The notes: generated by a model not told the origin, from the sequence alone. A DNA stretch of 64,000 bases from Rhizobium sp. R634 (GCF_002211305.1 NZ_LOKW01000027.1:62001-126000), one strand, 5' to 3'. Positions 1 to 8,822 are shown, numbered from the stretch's first letter. Program-made: numbers and translations.

Positions 1-97
1 TGGGCGCACCCGAACCACCGAAACCACCAATCATGACGGTGGCGCCGTCACCGATCCCGGAGACGGCCTCTGCCGTGCTCTCGACTGTCTTGTCCAT
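1..97 (-). CDS. pcaI: 3-oxoadipate CoA-transferase subunit A, N-terminal fragment
   Basis: The first 32 residues of a leftward gene are present and the rest lies beyond the window. The reading MDKTVESTAEAVSGIGDG, followed by a glycine-rich stretch (VMIGGFGGSG), is typical of the start of the CoA-transferase subunit A family. The enzyme transfers CoA from succinyl-CoA to 3-oxoadipate, the penultimate step of protocatechuate degradation. The start codon is at 97, with a GAGGAGACCCC-like ribosome site just upstream. It is divergent from the IclR regulator pcaR, the usual rhizobial arrangement for pcaIJF. Subunit B (pcaJ) and pcaF are expected further left but cannot be seen. A generic 3-oxoacid CoA-transferase is possible, but the pcaR neighbour argues for PcaI. 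Confidence 0.8.
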   Translation of the reverse strand, partial: MDKTVESTAEAVSGIGDGATVMIGGFGGSGAP

Positions 98-163
98 GTG
101 GGGTCTCCTCTCTCGTTCTAACGTCAGGGATAAAACGCGGTTGCCGCAGCGGCAAGATAATTT

Positions 164-196
164 GTGCGTTATTTGACATTTGTTCATATATCGCAC
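164..196. promoter_or_regulatory. candidate PcaR operator in the pcaI/pcaR divergent region
   Basis: In the 130 bp between the two start codons the outer arms GTGCG (164-168) and CGCAC (192-196) form an inverted repeat. The right part, GTTCATATATCGCAC (182-196), matches 11 of 15 positions of the PcaR site I recall from Pseudomonas putida (GTTCGATAATCGCAC). The assignment is an inference from this similarity and from position. Autoregulation of pcaR and control of pcaI would fit. Confidence 0.4.
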
Positions 197-227
197 AGAC
201 TGATGCGACTGATTGGAGACTTGAATC

Positions 228-986
228 ATGCGCGAAACGGATTTCGTCAGCGGCTTCGCCCGCGGCCTGAAAGTCATCGAAGCCTTCGGCGAGACGCGGC
301 AGCGGCTTTCCATCGCCGAGGCCGCGAAACTGACGGAGCTCGACCGAGCCACGGTACGTCGGTCGCTGCTGACGCTCGCCGAACTCGGCTATGCCGATTA
401 TGACGGCAAGTTCTTCACGCTGACGCCGAAGATCCTGCGCCTTGGACATGCCTATCTCGCAGCGACGCCGCTTCCGGCGCTGTTGCAGCCGCATCTCGAT
501 CTTCTCTCGGAACGCGCCGGCCAGAGCGCCTCGGCCTCGGTGCTCGACGACACCGAAATCGTCTATATCGCCCGCGCCTCGCAGCGCCGCGTCATGTCGA
601 TCAATCTCACGCCCGGCAGCCGCCTACCCGCCTATTGCGCCTCGATGGGCCGGGTGCTGCTCGCGGCCCTCGCCGAGAACGAGGCGCGCGCCATTCTTGC
701 CCGCAGCGAGCTGAAGCAAAATACGCCGAATACCAAGACCGACCCTGAGGAACTCATCGCCGAGTTCCGGCGCGTGCGCGCCGAAGGCTACGCCATCATC
801 GATCAGGAGCTGGAGATCGGTCTCTGCTCGATAGCCGTGCCCGTCGAAAACGACCGCGGCCAAACGGTCGCGGCAATCAATATCGGCGCGCCGGCCGCCC
901 TCGTTCCGGCTGCGGAAATGAAGGAGCGTTATCTCAAGTTGCTGAAAGAAACGCAGGCTGCGTTGCGCCCGCTGCTGCGGCGGTAG
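228..986 (+). CDS. pcaR: PcaR, IclR-family regulator of beta-ketoadipate pathway genes
   Basis: The product is a 252-residue protein with IclR architecture. An N-terminal winged helix-turn-helix spans about residues 8-65 (AEAAKLTELDRATVRRSLLT). A GAF-like effector domain spans about 75-250 and contains the family signature region around IDQELEIGLCSIAVPV. Length and sequence fit the Pca/Pob subfamily of IclR regulators. The gene is divergent from pcaI with 130 bp between starts, so it most likely controls pcaIJ(F) in response to beta-ketoadipate, as PcaR does in other proteobacteria. The remaining pca genes lie about 50 kb away under a different regulator, PcaQ. The ATG at 228 is the only good in-frame start. 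Confidence 0.85.
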   Translation: MRETDFVSGFARGLKVIEAFGETRQRLSIAEAAKLTELDRATVRRSLLTLAELGYADYDGKFFTLTPKILRLGHAYLAATPLPALLQPHLDLLSERAGQSASASVLDDTEIVYIARASQRRVMSINLTPGSRLPAYCASMGRVLLAALAENEARAILARSELKQNTPNTKTDPEELIAEFRRVRAEGYAIIDQELEIGLCSIAVPVENDRGQTVAAINIGAPAALVPAAEMKERYLKLLKETQAALRPLLRR

Positions 987-1070
987 GCGGGCCGGCTCCG
1001 CTGCCATAGCGAAAAGATGCTTGAGATCTGACAATAACAAAAGAATCCCCCGAGCTGACTGAAGACGGCT

Positions 1071-1099
1071 TGATGTATCAAATTTCTCGATATACATCA
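1071..1099. promoter_or_regulatory. perfect 8-bp inverted repeat upstream of the ArsR-like regulator
   Basis: TGATGTAT (1071-1078) and ATACATCA (1092-1099) are perfect inverted arms separated by 13 bp, ending 22 bp before the regulator start codon. The spacer also contains TCGATATA, related to half-sites found upstream of abfA. An operator for autoregulation is the natural reading, but it is untested. Confidence 0.35.
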
Positions 1100-1121
1100 T
1101 AACATCGGAAATGATGGGGAA

Positions 1122-2048
1122 ATGATGGAACGTTCGTTTTTGACGATTGCCGCTGGCGAGAATAGTGACGCGATACGCGCGCTTTCTGCCCCGGCGCGCA
1201 TCGAGATTCTCAAGCTGCTCTGCGCCAAAGGGCCGATGAATATCAATGATATCGCCCGCGCGCTGTCCCTCCCCCAATCCACGGTCGCAACGGGCATTCA
1301 GATTTTGGAAGATGCGCGGCTCGTCGACTCGCAACTGGCCAAGGCCCGCAAAGGCAACCAGAAGATCTGCTCGGCGATCTATAGCGAGATCCTGATCAGC
1401 TTCGAGGAAAGTGCCGCCCAGCGGGCCAATAATATCATCGAAGTCGAGATGCCGGTGGGCCTGTACACCAGCTGCGACGTGCATGCGCCATGCGGTCTTT
1501 GCTCCACCGAGAGCGTCATCGGTCCCCTTGATGTGCCGGACTATTTCCTTGATCCGCAGCGCATGCAGGCCGGGCTCGTCTGGTTCGGCAGGGGCTATGT
1601 CGAATACAAATTTCCTAATAATGCCAAGGTGTTGAATAAGGATATCCGTGCCATCGAATTTTCGCTGGAACTGTCTTCCGAGGTGCCCGGCACCAATCCG
1701 GACTGGCCGTCCGACATCACGCTCTGGGTCAATGGCATGGCGATTGGAACCTGGACGTCGCCCGGCGATTATGGCGACAAGCGCGGCGCCTTCACCCCGG
1801 CCTGGTGGAAGCTCGAAGGTTCGCAATATGGGGCGATGAAGACCTGGCGCATCTCGACGCGCGGAACCTTCATCGACGGTGTCGCCGCGTCGAATGTTAC
1901 GCTCGCCGATCTCGCGCTCGGTCAGCATTCGTCCATTCGGCTCCGCGTCGGCATCGCGGAGAATGCCGGTCATACCGGCGGCGTCAATATTTTCGGCCGC
2001 GGCTTCGGAAATCACGGCCGCGATATCATCATGCGGCTGCACGTGTGA
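1122..2048 (+). CDS. ArsR-like winged-helix regulator with a C-terminal beta-sandwich-like domain
   Basis: The product is 308 residues. Residues about 13-95 form an ArsR/SmtB-type winged helix (PARIEILKLL, then INDIARALSLPQSTVATGIQ as the recognition region). Usual ArsR proteins are about 100 residues, so some 200 residues are extra. The C-terminal part begins with a cysteine/histidine cluster (C118, H121, C124, C127, spacing CX5CX2C). It continues with aromatic, strand-rich sequence (LWVNGMAIGTW, GVNIFGRGFGNHGRDI) that looks like a carbohydrate-binding or jelly-roll fold. The gene lies directly upstream of abfA in the same orientation, so control of arabinoside utilisation is inferred. A second ATG at 1125 has better spacing to the GGGGA at about 1116. 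No characterised family member is recalled. Confidence 0.7.
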   Translation: MMERSFLTIAAGENSDAIRALSAPARIEILKLLCAKGPMNINDIARALSLPQSTVATGIQILEDARLVDSQLAKARKGNQKICSAIYSEILISFEESAAQRANNIIEVEMPVGLYTSCDVHAPCGLCSTESVIGPLDVPDYFLDPQRMQAGLVWFGRGYVEYKFPNNAKVLNKDIRAIEFSLELSSEVPGTNPDWPSDITLWVNGMAIGTWTSPGDYGDKRGAFTPAWWKLEGSQYGAMKTWRISTRGTFIDGVAASNVTLADLALGQHSSIRLRVGIAENAGHTGGVNIFGRGFGNHGRDIIMRLHV

Positions 2049-2203
2049 TCACATACTATCGGAAATTCTGATTTATAAAAAGCGATCCCATCGAGTTTCA
2101 GCGGCGAAAAAATCGATCCAACATATTGTTATTGAACTATTTTTGTCGAAATTAAAATTAGTATGATAAAAAGCCTGACTCGGTTGACAGCACGACATTC
2201 CTG

Positions 2204-2241
2204 ATATCAAGTTAGAGGCAAGAAAACAAAAATCTTGATAT
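2204..2241. promoter_or_regulatory. inverted repeat upstream of abfA, candidate operator
   Basis: ATATCAAG (2204-2211) and CTTGATAT (2234-2241) are perfect inverted arms in the AT-rich 210-bp gap before abfA. A TTGACA hexamer (2184-2189) lies just upstream and could be a -35 box, although no convincing -10 box is seen. The half-site resembles TATATCGAGA upstream of the ArsR-like gene, which suggests one regulator acts at both places. Confidence 0.35.
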
Positions 2242-2258
2242 ATAAACGGGAGGATCCG

Positions 2259-3767
2259 TTGAAGACGAATGTCGTTGCCCACCGCGATTTTCGCATCGCG
2301 ACCATTGACGCCAGGCTCTACAGTTCATTCCTCGAACATCTCGGCAGAGCGATCTACGGGGGCATTTACGAGCCCGGACATCCCACAGCCGACGAAGACG
2401 GATTTCGCCGCGACGTGCTCGATCTGGTCCGCGATCTCGACACGCCCTATTGCCGTTATCCCGGCGGCAATTTCGTCTCGGCCTATAACTGGGAGGATGG
2501 CGTCGGCCCGCGTTCGGAGCGCCCGGTTCGCCTCGACCTTGCCTGGCGCACCCGCGAAGCCAATCAGATCGGCGTCAACGAATTCGTCGACTGGTGCAAG
2601 AAGGCCAACACCAAGCCGATGCTCGCCGTCAATCTCGGCTCCCGCGGCCTCGATGCCGCCCGCAATTTCCTGGAATATTGCAATCATCCCGGCGGTACCT
2701 ATTGGTCGGATCTGCGCCGCAAGCACGGCTGGTCAAATCCGCACGACGTCAAATTATGGTGCCTCGGCAACGAGATGGACGGACCCTGGCAGGTCGGCCA
2801 CAAGTCCGCCTATGAATATGGCCGGCTGGCGGATGAGACGGCGAAGGCCATGCGCGGCTTCGACAAATCGCTCGAACTCGTGGTCTGCGGCTCGTCCAAT
2901 TCCGATATGAAGACCTATCCCGATTGGGAGGCCCAGGTTCTCGAGCAGTGCTATGACAGCGCCGATTACATCTCGCTGCATATGTATTTCGCCAACCGCG
3001 AGAAGAATACGCTGAACTACCTCGCCCGCGCGACGAAGCTCGACCGCTACATCACCACGATCGGCGGCGTGATCGATTACATCAAGGCGAAAAAGCGCTC
3101 GAAAAAGACGATCGGCATTTCCTTCGACGAATGGAACGTCTGGTACCATTCCAACCAGCAGGACAAGGAGATCCTGGCGCGCGACGAATGGCCGGATGCC
3201 CCGCATCTGCTGGAAGACGTCTATAATTTCGAGGACGTGCTGCAGGTCGGCGGCATCCTGAACACCTTCATCCGCCGCTCCGACCGGGTGCGCATCGCCT
3301 GCATCGCCCAGCTCGTCAATGTCATCGCTCCCATCATGACCGAGGATGGCGGCGCTGCCTGGCGGCAGACCATCTATTACCCGTTCTACTATGCCTCCCG
3401 CTATGGCCGCGGCGCGGCGCTGCAGCTGGTCGTCGACGGCCCGACCTATGACGGCGACGAGGAGAACGATGTTCCCTATCTCGACGTATCAGCGGTTCAT
3501 TCCGAGGACGGCAGGACGCTCACCTTCTTTGCCGTCAACCGCCATCCGCAGACAGCACTCGACCTGGACGTGAGGCTGGAAGGCTTCGGCGCCGCCCGCC
3601 TGATCGAGCAGGTGGAGATGACCCATGGCGATCTCGAAGCCGTCAACACGGCAGCACGGCCGCAGACGGTCGCTCCCGTCAATGTCGAGAGCGCCAAGAT
3701 CGAGGACGGAAGGTTGCGGACGGCGCTGAAGCCGCTGTCCTACAACGTCATCCGGCTGTCCGTGTGA
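2259..3767 (+). CDS. abfA: alpha-N-arabinofuranosidase, GH51
   Basis: The enzyme hydrolyses terminal alpha-L-arabinofuranosyl residues from arabino-oligosaccharides. It has no signal peptide, so it should act in the cytoplasm after uptake. Counted from the TTG start, the catalytic acid/base is E172 in LGNEMDGPW and the nucleophile is E291 in SFDEWNVWY. Both spacings match the GH51 family (E175/E294 in the Geobacillus enzyme), and 502 residues is the normal length. The TTG at 2259 is chosen because GGGAGG lies 5 bases upstream. A TTG at 2235 has no ribosome site. The gene is followed by a complete oligopeptide-type ABC importer on the same strand, so import and cleavage of an arabinose-containing oligosaccharide is the likely job. 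Confidence 0.9.
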   Translation: MKTNVVAHRDFRIATIDARLYSSFLEHLGRAIYGGIYEPGHPTADEDGFRRDVLDLVRDLDTPYCRYPGGNFVSAYNWEDGVGPRSERPVRLDLAWRTREANQIGVNEFVDWCKKANTKPMLAVNLGSRGLDAARNFLEYCNHPGGTYWSDLRRKHGWSNPHDVKLWCLGNEMDGPWQVGHKSAYEYGRLADETAKAMRGFDKSLELVVCGSSNSDMKTYPDWEAQVLEQCYDSADYISLHMYFANREKNTLNYLARATKLDRYITTIGGVIDYIKAKKRSKKTIGISFDEWNVWYHSNQQDKEILARDEWPDAPHLLEDVYNFEDVLQVGGILNTFIRRSDRVRIACIAQLVNVIAPIMTEDGGAAWRQTIYYPFYYASRYGRGAALQLVVDGPTYDGDEENDVPYLDVSAVHSEDGRTLTFFAVNRHPQTALDLDVRLEGFGAARLIEQVEMTHGDLEAVNTAARPQTVAPVNVESAKIEDGRLRTALKPLSYNVIRLSV

Positions 3768-3951
3768 CAGCCGCCGCCGGATAGATGACCGGCTGAGAGA
3801 TTCGGCTCACCTGCGAGGAGGCAGGCGGGCCGGAGGGATGGTTCGCTGGAGCGCTGGACTTAAGGTCCCGATGCCTCCGCAAACCGACAACCGCGACGTG
3901 CCCATGCGTGCCTTTGCGGCCGCCAGATCGTCGCTTTCTAGGGAGGAGTTC

Positions 3952-5856
3952 ATGCAACAGTGGAAGAGGCTCGCATTTGGCGTCGCGCTGGCCGCACTCG
4001 GCCTGACGGCGGCGGCCAAGGCCGATGACTACACCTCCTTGCCGCGCAAGGAGACGCTCATCGTCGAAAATCCGGAAGGGACGATCAAGAATCCCGGCTG
4101 GTTCAACATCTGGGTCAATGGCGGCGGCGGTGTTTCGACCGGCCTGCAGCAGCTGACGATGGATACGCTCTGGTTCATCGACCCCGAACAGGGGCTCGGC
4201 GGCGCGGCCTGGGACAATTCGCTCGCCGCCGACAAACCGCAATACAATGCCGACTTCACCGAGATGACGGTGAAACTGCGCAAGGGGCTCTTCTGGAGCG
4301 ACGGCGTCGAGTTCACGGCCGACGACGTGGTCTATACCGTCAAGACGCAGATGGACCACCCCGGCATGGTCTGGAGCGCGGCCTTCTCCGTGCAGGTGGC
4401 GAGCGTCGAGGCGACCGATCCGCAGACGGTCGTGTTCAAGCTGAAGAAGCCCAATTCGCGCTTCCATGCCATCTTCACCGTGCGTTGGAACGGCGCCTGG
4501 ATCATGCCGAAGCACGTGTTCGAGAAGGTGGAGGATCCGCTTCGTTACGATTTCGCCAACCCGGTCTCGCTCGGCGCCTATAAGCTGAAGGCCTATGACC
4601 CTCAGGGCAAATGGTATACTTGGGAGAAGCGCGACGACTGGCAGCGGACCTCGCTTGCCCGCTTCGGCGAACCGGCTCCGAAATATGTGACCTATACCGA
4701 TCCAGGCCCGCCGGATAAACGGACGATCGCCCAGCTCGAGCACAATCTCGATATCATTCACGACAACACGCCGGAGGGCATGTTCACCCTCAAGGAGAAG
4801 TCGAAGACCATCGACACGTGGTTCCCGGGCTTCCCCTTCGCCCATCCGGATCCGACGCTGCCGGCCGTCATCTTCAACACCCAGAATCCGCCCTTCGACA
4901 ATGCCGATGTTCGCTGGGCGCTGGCGCTCCTCATCGACATCAAGGCGGTCGACATGGCGAGCTACCGCGGCGCGGCGACGCTGTCTGCGCTCGGCGTGCC
5001 GCCGACGGCGGCCACGATGAAAGACTATCAGGCGCCGATGCAGGATTGGCTGAAGGACTTCGAGATCGATACCGGCAAGAGCAAGATCAAGCCCTACGAC
5101 CCGACCATCGGCCAGCAGATCGCCGATATCCTGCGCAAGCAGCCGAAGTTCAAGGACCAGATCCCGACCGACCCGCAGGCGATCAGCGGTGCCTTCGGCT
5201 ATGGCTGGTGGAAACCGGATCCGAAAGCGGCCGGCGAACTTCTGGAAAAGGCAGGCTTCAAGAAATCCGGCGGCAAATGGCTGACCCCGGACGGCCAGCC
5301 CTTCAAGATCCGGATGACGGTTGAAGGCGACACACGGTCGGTCTTCACCCGCGCCGGCACGCTGATTGCCCAGCAATGGGCGGCCTTCGGTATCGACGCG
5401 AAAGCCGTGCCGGCCGCGAAACTTTGGCAGACGGCGCTGCAGCCCGGCGATTTCCAGGTGGCGATCGCCTGGAGCGTCGAAACCTGGGGCGGCGATCCCG
5501 ACCTCTCCTTCTTCCTCGACAGCTGGCACTCGCAGTTCGTGGCGAAGAAGGGTGACGTTCAGCCGCCGCGCAACTGGCAGCGCTGGTCCAATCCGGAGCT
5601 CGACAAGATCATCGAGAACATCCGCGGCATCAGCGCCGACGATCCCAAGGGCATCGAGCTCGGCAAGGATTATCTGAAGCTGGTCGCCCGCGAAATGCCG
5701 ACGATCCCGCTGATGTCCTACAACGTCTTCACCTCGATGGATACGACCTATTGGACCGGCTATCCGACGATCAAGGATCCCTATACCGATCCGGTGCCGA
5801 ACTGGGCGAATTCCAGGCTCATGATGGTCAAGCTGAAGCCGGCACAACCGAAATAA
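3952..5856 (+). CDS. ABC transporter solute-binding protein, family 5 (oligopeptide/oligosaccharide type)
   Basis: The product is a 634-residue periplasmic binding protein. Residues 1-24 are a signal peptide with a cleavage site after AKA. The SBP_bac_5 domain fills roughly residues 75-560 (KLRKGLFWSDGVEFTADDVVYT is the conserved entry region). The ATG at 3952 has GGGAGGAG 6-9 bases upstream. An upstream in-frame start at 3838 would bury the signal peptide and is rejected. The gene lies 184 bp after abfA and before two permeases and two ATPases. Several family-5 binding proteins bind oligosaccharides rather than peptides. With abfA as neighbour, an arabino- or xylo-oligosaccharide ligand is inferred. 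Confidence 0.85.
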   Translation: MQQWKRLAFGVALAALGLTAAAKADDYTSLPRKETLIVENPEGTIKNPGWFNIWVNGGGGVSTGLQQLTMDTLWFIDPEQGLGGAAWDNSLAADKPQYNADFTEMTVKLRKGLFWSDGVEFTADDVVYTVKTQMDHPGMVWSAAFSVQVASVEATDPQTVVFKLKKPNSRFHAIFTVRWNGAWIMPKHVFEKVEDPLRYDFANPVSLGAYKLKAYDPQGKWYTWEKRDDWQRTSLARFGEPAPKYVTYTDPGPPDKRTIAQLEHNLDIIHDNTPEGMFTLKEKSKTIDTWFPGFPFAHPDPTLPAVIFNTQNPPFDNADVRWALALLIDIKAVDMASYRGAATLSALGVPPTAATMKDYQAPMQDWLKDFEIDTGKSKIKPYDPTIGQQIADILRKQPKFKDQIPTDPQAISGAFGYGWWKPDPKAAGELLEKAGFKKSGGKWLTPDGQPFKIRMTVEGDTRSVFTRAGTLIAQQWAAFGIDAKAVPAAKLWQTALQPGDFQVAIAWSVETWGGDPDLSFFLDSWHSQFVAKKGDVQPPRNWQRWSNPELDKIIENIRGISADDPKGIELGKDYLKLVAREMPTIPLMSYNVFTSMDTTYWTGYPTIKDPYTDPVPNWANSRLMMVKLKPAQPK

Positions 5857-5866
5857 TCCTCCCAAA

Positions 5867-5921
5867 GCCGGCGCGCAGCCATCGCGCCGGCCCCCTTATC
5901 GACGGGCAAATGCCCGTCGAT
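5867..5921 (+). other. two consecutive hairpins between binding-protein and permease genes
   Basis: GCCGGCGCG/CGCGCCGGC (5867-5891) and ATCGACGGGCA/TGCCCGTCGAT (5898-5921) are perfect stems placed between the binding-protein stop and the first permease. Neither is followed by a T-run. They look like intercistronic structures that stabilise the upstream message or weaken read-through, giving more binding protein than permease. Confidence 0.5.
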
Positions 5922-5965
5922 CCTTTCCTTGCTTTGAAAGGGAACCTGAGAGGAACCAACGCCTT

Positions 5966-6970
5966 ATGACGCCCTATCTGATCTTTGTGCTGAAGCGGTT
6001 CGGTCAGTTTCTGCTCGTCGTATTCCTTGGCGTGACGATCACCTTCTTCGTCACCCACCTGACCCCGATCGACCCGGTCGAAGAAAGCATAGGCGCCATC
6101 ACGCAGATGGGCCAGTCCGACCCGAATGCGATCGAACTGATGCGCCAGTCGCTGCGCGAGCTATATGGAATGCAGGGCTCGATCTGGGAGCAATATCTGC
6201 ATTTCTGGCTGCGGCTTGCGACCGGCGATCTCGGCCCCTCGCTCTCGGCCTTTCCGACCCCTGTCTCCACCATCATCCTGCGATCGCTCCCCTGGACGAT
6301 CGGCTTGATGACGGTGTCGACGCTGATCACCTTCGTGCTCGGCAACGCCATCGGCGCGCTCGCCGGCTATTACCGCAAGGACATGGTGCTGAAGGCCGTC
6401 AGCCTCGTCTTCATCGCGCTGCTGCCCATCCCCTATTATATCCTCGCCTTCGTGCTGCTCATCGTCTTCGGCTTCATCTGGCCGGTGCTGCCGATCAATG
6501 GCGGCTATGAGATGAACGCCAATCTGGACCTCTCCTTCGCGCTCGTCCTCGATATCCTCAAACATTCCATCCTGCCGGCTTTGTCGCTGATCCTGGTCGG
6601 CGCCGGCAGCTGGCTGATCGGCATGCGGGCGTTGGTTTCCAACATCATCACCGACGATTACGTCGTCTTTGCCGAGCTCGGCGGCGTGCCGAAGGGAAAA
6701 ATTCTCCGCTCCTACATCGCCCGCAACGCCATGGTGCCGCAGTTCACAGGCCTTGCCATGTCGCTCGGCGCGATTTTCAACGGCACCGTCATCACCGAAA
6801 TCGTCTTCGGTTATCCCGGCATCGGCAATCTGCTGATCGAAGCGGTGCATGCCGGCGACTACAGCCTGGTGCTCGGCCTCAGCGCCCTGTCGATCGTCGG
6901 CGTCGCCGCCGCCGTCTTCATCATCGACGTGCTCAGCCCGCTGATCGATCCGCGCATCAAGGTGGAATAG
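5966..6970 (+). CDS. ABC transporter permease, DppB/OppB type
   Basis: The product is 334 residues with an N-terminal membrane anchor (FVLKRFGQFLLVVFLGVTI), a periplasmic loop and five further hydrophobic segments. The EAA-type cytoplasmic loop is in the region around LGGVPKGKILRSYIARNAM. It is the first of two inner-membrane channel subunits of the importer downstream of abfA. The start ATG follows GAGAGGAACC. The next permease begins 3 bp after the stop, so the genes are cotranscribed. The substrate is inferred from context only. Confidence 0.85.
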   Translation: MTPYLIFVLKRFGQFLLVVFLGVTITFFVTHLTPIDPVEESIGAITQMGQSDPNAIELMRQSLRELYGMQGSIWEQYLHFWLRLATGDLGPSLSAFPTPVSTIILRSLPWTIGLMTVSTLITFVLGNAIGALAGYYRKDMVLKAVSLVFIALLPIPYYILAFVLLIVFGFIWPVLPINGGYEMNANLDLSFALVLDILKHSILPALSLILVGAGSWLIGMRALVSNIITDDYVVFAELGGVPKGKILRSYIARNAMVPQFTGLAMSLGAIFNGTVITEIVFGYPGIGNLLIEAVHAGDYSLVLGLSALSIVGVAAAVFIIDVLSPLIDPRIKVE

Positions 6971-6973
6971 AAC

Positions 6974-7831
6974 ATGTTTACCATCGTCCGCGACCTCTCG
7001 CGCCACAACATGGAATTCCTCTGTGGCCTGCTGCTCTTCGCCGTCATCGTCGGCCTGGTGATCCTGTCTTATTTCTCGCCCTATGGCGCAACGGACATCT
7101 ATCTTCTGCCGCCCGACATGCCGCCCGACGGCGAATATTGGCTCGGCACGACATCGCGCGGCCAGGATGTGTTCTGGCAACTGACGACGGGGCTGCGCAA
7201 CACGCTCTATTTCGGCATCGGCGTCGCCTTTCTCTCGCGCATCATCTCGCTGGTCGTCGGCCTCGTCGCCGGTTATGCCGGCGGGGCGGTCGACCGGGTG
7301 CTGATGGCGATCAACGACAGCGTCATGGTCATCCCGCAATTTCCGCTGCTGATCCTTTTCTATTTCGTGCTGAAGGATAACATGACCTGGATGGCGCTGA
7401 TCGTCATCATGGCCTCGCTCGGCTGGTCTTATGATGCCCGCCTCATCCGCTCGGTGGCGATCGGCCTGAAGACCAGGCCGTTTACCACCCAGAGCGTCTA
7501 TTCCGGCATGAGCACGAGCAAGATCCTGGTCGAAGAGCACCTGCCCTATGTGCTGCCGATCGTCTTCGCCACCACCATGAACAACATGATCTGGTCGATC
7601 GGCATGGAAATCACGCTCTCGGTGCTCGGCTTCACCGATATCGAGACGCCGACCATGGGCATGATGATCTACTGGGCCAATGCGCATTCGGCGCTGATCT
7701 CGGGAATATGGTGGTGGGTGGCCGCCCCCGTCGCCGTCATCGTCATCCTCTTCCTGGCGCTCTTCCTGCTGTCGATGTCGATGAACGAATACAATGATCC
7801 GCGCAGCCGGCTGAACCGGATGGGAAGTTAG
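6974..7831 (+). CDS. ABC transporter permease, DppC/OppC type
   Basis: The product is 285 residues and the partner of the preceding permease. A membrane anchor at about residues 12-36 is followed by the family's periplasmic segment containing YWLGTTSRGQDVFWQ (the WLGTDxxGRDV-like signature). A BPD_transp_1 core follows, with an EAA loop near STSKILVEEHLPYVLPI. It starts 3 bp after the upstream stop and ends 1 bp before the ATPase start, which indicates tight translational coupling. Confidence 0.85.
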   Translation: MFTIVRDLSRHNMEFLCGLLLFAVIVGLVILSYFSPYGATDIYLLPPDMPPDGEYWLGTTSRGQDVFWQLTTGLRNTLYFGIGVAFLSRIISLVVGLVAGYAGGAVDRVLMAINDSVMVIPQFPLLILFYFVLKDNMTWMALIVIMASLGWSYDARLIRSVAIGLKTRPFTTQSVYSGMSTSKILVEEHLPYVLPIVFATTMNNMIWSIGMEITLSVLGFTDIETPTMGMMIYWANAHSALISGIWWWVAAPVAVIVILFLALFLLSMSMNEYNDPRSRLNRMGS

Positions 7832-7832
7832 A

Positions 7833-8822
7833 ATGGATGCTTTGGTCGAAATCCAGAATCTGAAAGCCTATTACCGCGCCTTCCTTTACGGCGTCGATCG
7901 CGAGGTGCGCGCCGTCGACGATATCAGCCTGACGATCGGCCGCGGCGAGGTCTACGGCGTCGCCGGAGAATCGAGCAGCGGCAAGACGACACTGATCAAG
8001 ACGATCGCCGGCGCCATCCGCCCGCCGCTTAGGGTCGTATCCGGGAACGTGAAATTCCATTTCGGCGGCGGCACTCAGGATCTCTATGCGATGAAGCCGG
8101 AGGAGCGCATGGCGCTGCGCTGGCGGCATCTGTCCTATATCATGCAGGGCTCGATGAACGTGCTCAATCCGGTGCGCCGGATTCGCCACTCCTTCACCGA
8201 TTTCGCCTTCCGCCACATGAAGGTGAGCAAGAGCATCTTCTTCGAAAAGGTGGCCGCGCACCTGCAGAGGCTGAAGCTCGATCCGCAGCTGCTCGACGCC
8301 TATCCGCACGAACTCTCCGGCGGCATGCGCCAGCGCATGACCATTGCGCTCGCCACGATCCTGACGCCGGAATTCATCATCGCCGACGAGCCGACGACCG
8401 CACTCGACGTCATCGTGCAGCGCGATGTGCTGACGATGATCCGCGACATCCAGCGCGAGATGGGCTCGTCCTTCCTGTTCGTCACCCATGACATGGGGGT
8501 TCACGCGACGGTCTCCGACCGCATCGGCATCGTCTATGCCGGGCGTCTCGTCGAGGAGGCGCCGACCGCCAAGCTCTTCAGCATGCCGCTCCACCCCTAT
8601 ACGCAGCATCTGGTCGGCAGCCTGCCGAAGATCGGCGACCCCACGACGCGTCCCTCGCTGGAAGGCCGCCCGCCGAACCTCGCCATGCCGCCGGAAGGCT
8701 GCCGGTTTCACCCGCGCTGTCCGAAGCGCATGGAGATCTGCTCGCAGAAGGTTCCGCCGCTCGTCACCGTCGGGCCGCAGCGGCGGGTGGCGTGTTTTGC
8801 CGTTACGGGAGATCAGGTTTGA
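7833..8822 (+). CDS. ABC transporter ATP-binding protein, DppD/OppD type
   Basis: The product is a 329-residue ATPase of the importer. It has a Walker A (GESSSGKT, residues 45-52), an ABC signature (LSGGMRQR), a Walker B (FIIADEPTTALD) and an H-loop (FVTHDMGVH). The C-terminal oligopeptide-transporter extension has the usual cysteine cluster (CRFHPRCPKRMEIC), which in this family can bind an iron-sulfur cluster. The Walker A carries SSSG where most members have SGSG, a mild variant. The stop overlaps the next gene's start. Confidence 0.88.
   Translation: MDALVEIQNLKAYYRAFLYGVDREVRAVDDISLTIGRGEVYGVAGESSSGKTTLIKTIAGAIRPPLRVVSGNVKFHFGGGTQDLYAMKPEERMALRWRHLSYIMQGSMNVLNPVRRIRHSFTDFAFRHMKVSKSIFFEKVAAHLQRLKLDPQLLDAYPHELSGGMRQRMTIALATILTPEFIIADEPTTALDVIVQRDVLTMIRDIQREMGSSFLFVTHDMGVHATVSDRIGIVYAGRLVEEAPTAKLFSMPLHPYTQHLVGSLPKIGDPTTRPSLEGRPPNLAMPPEGCRFHPRCPKRMEICSQKVPPLVTVGPQRRVACFAVTGDQV

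Noticed and set aside
3748..5865. A 705-codon leftward open frame
   Set aside because: It is the antisense shadow of the binding-protein gene at 3952, which has a signal peptide, family motifs and a ribosome site.
6161..7687. A 508-codon leftward open frame rich in H, D, E and R
   Set aside because: Antisense to two well-supported permeases; low-complexity composition is characteristic of a shadow.
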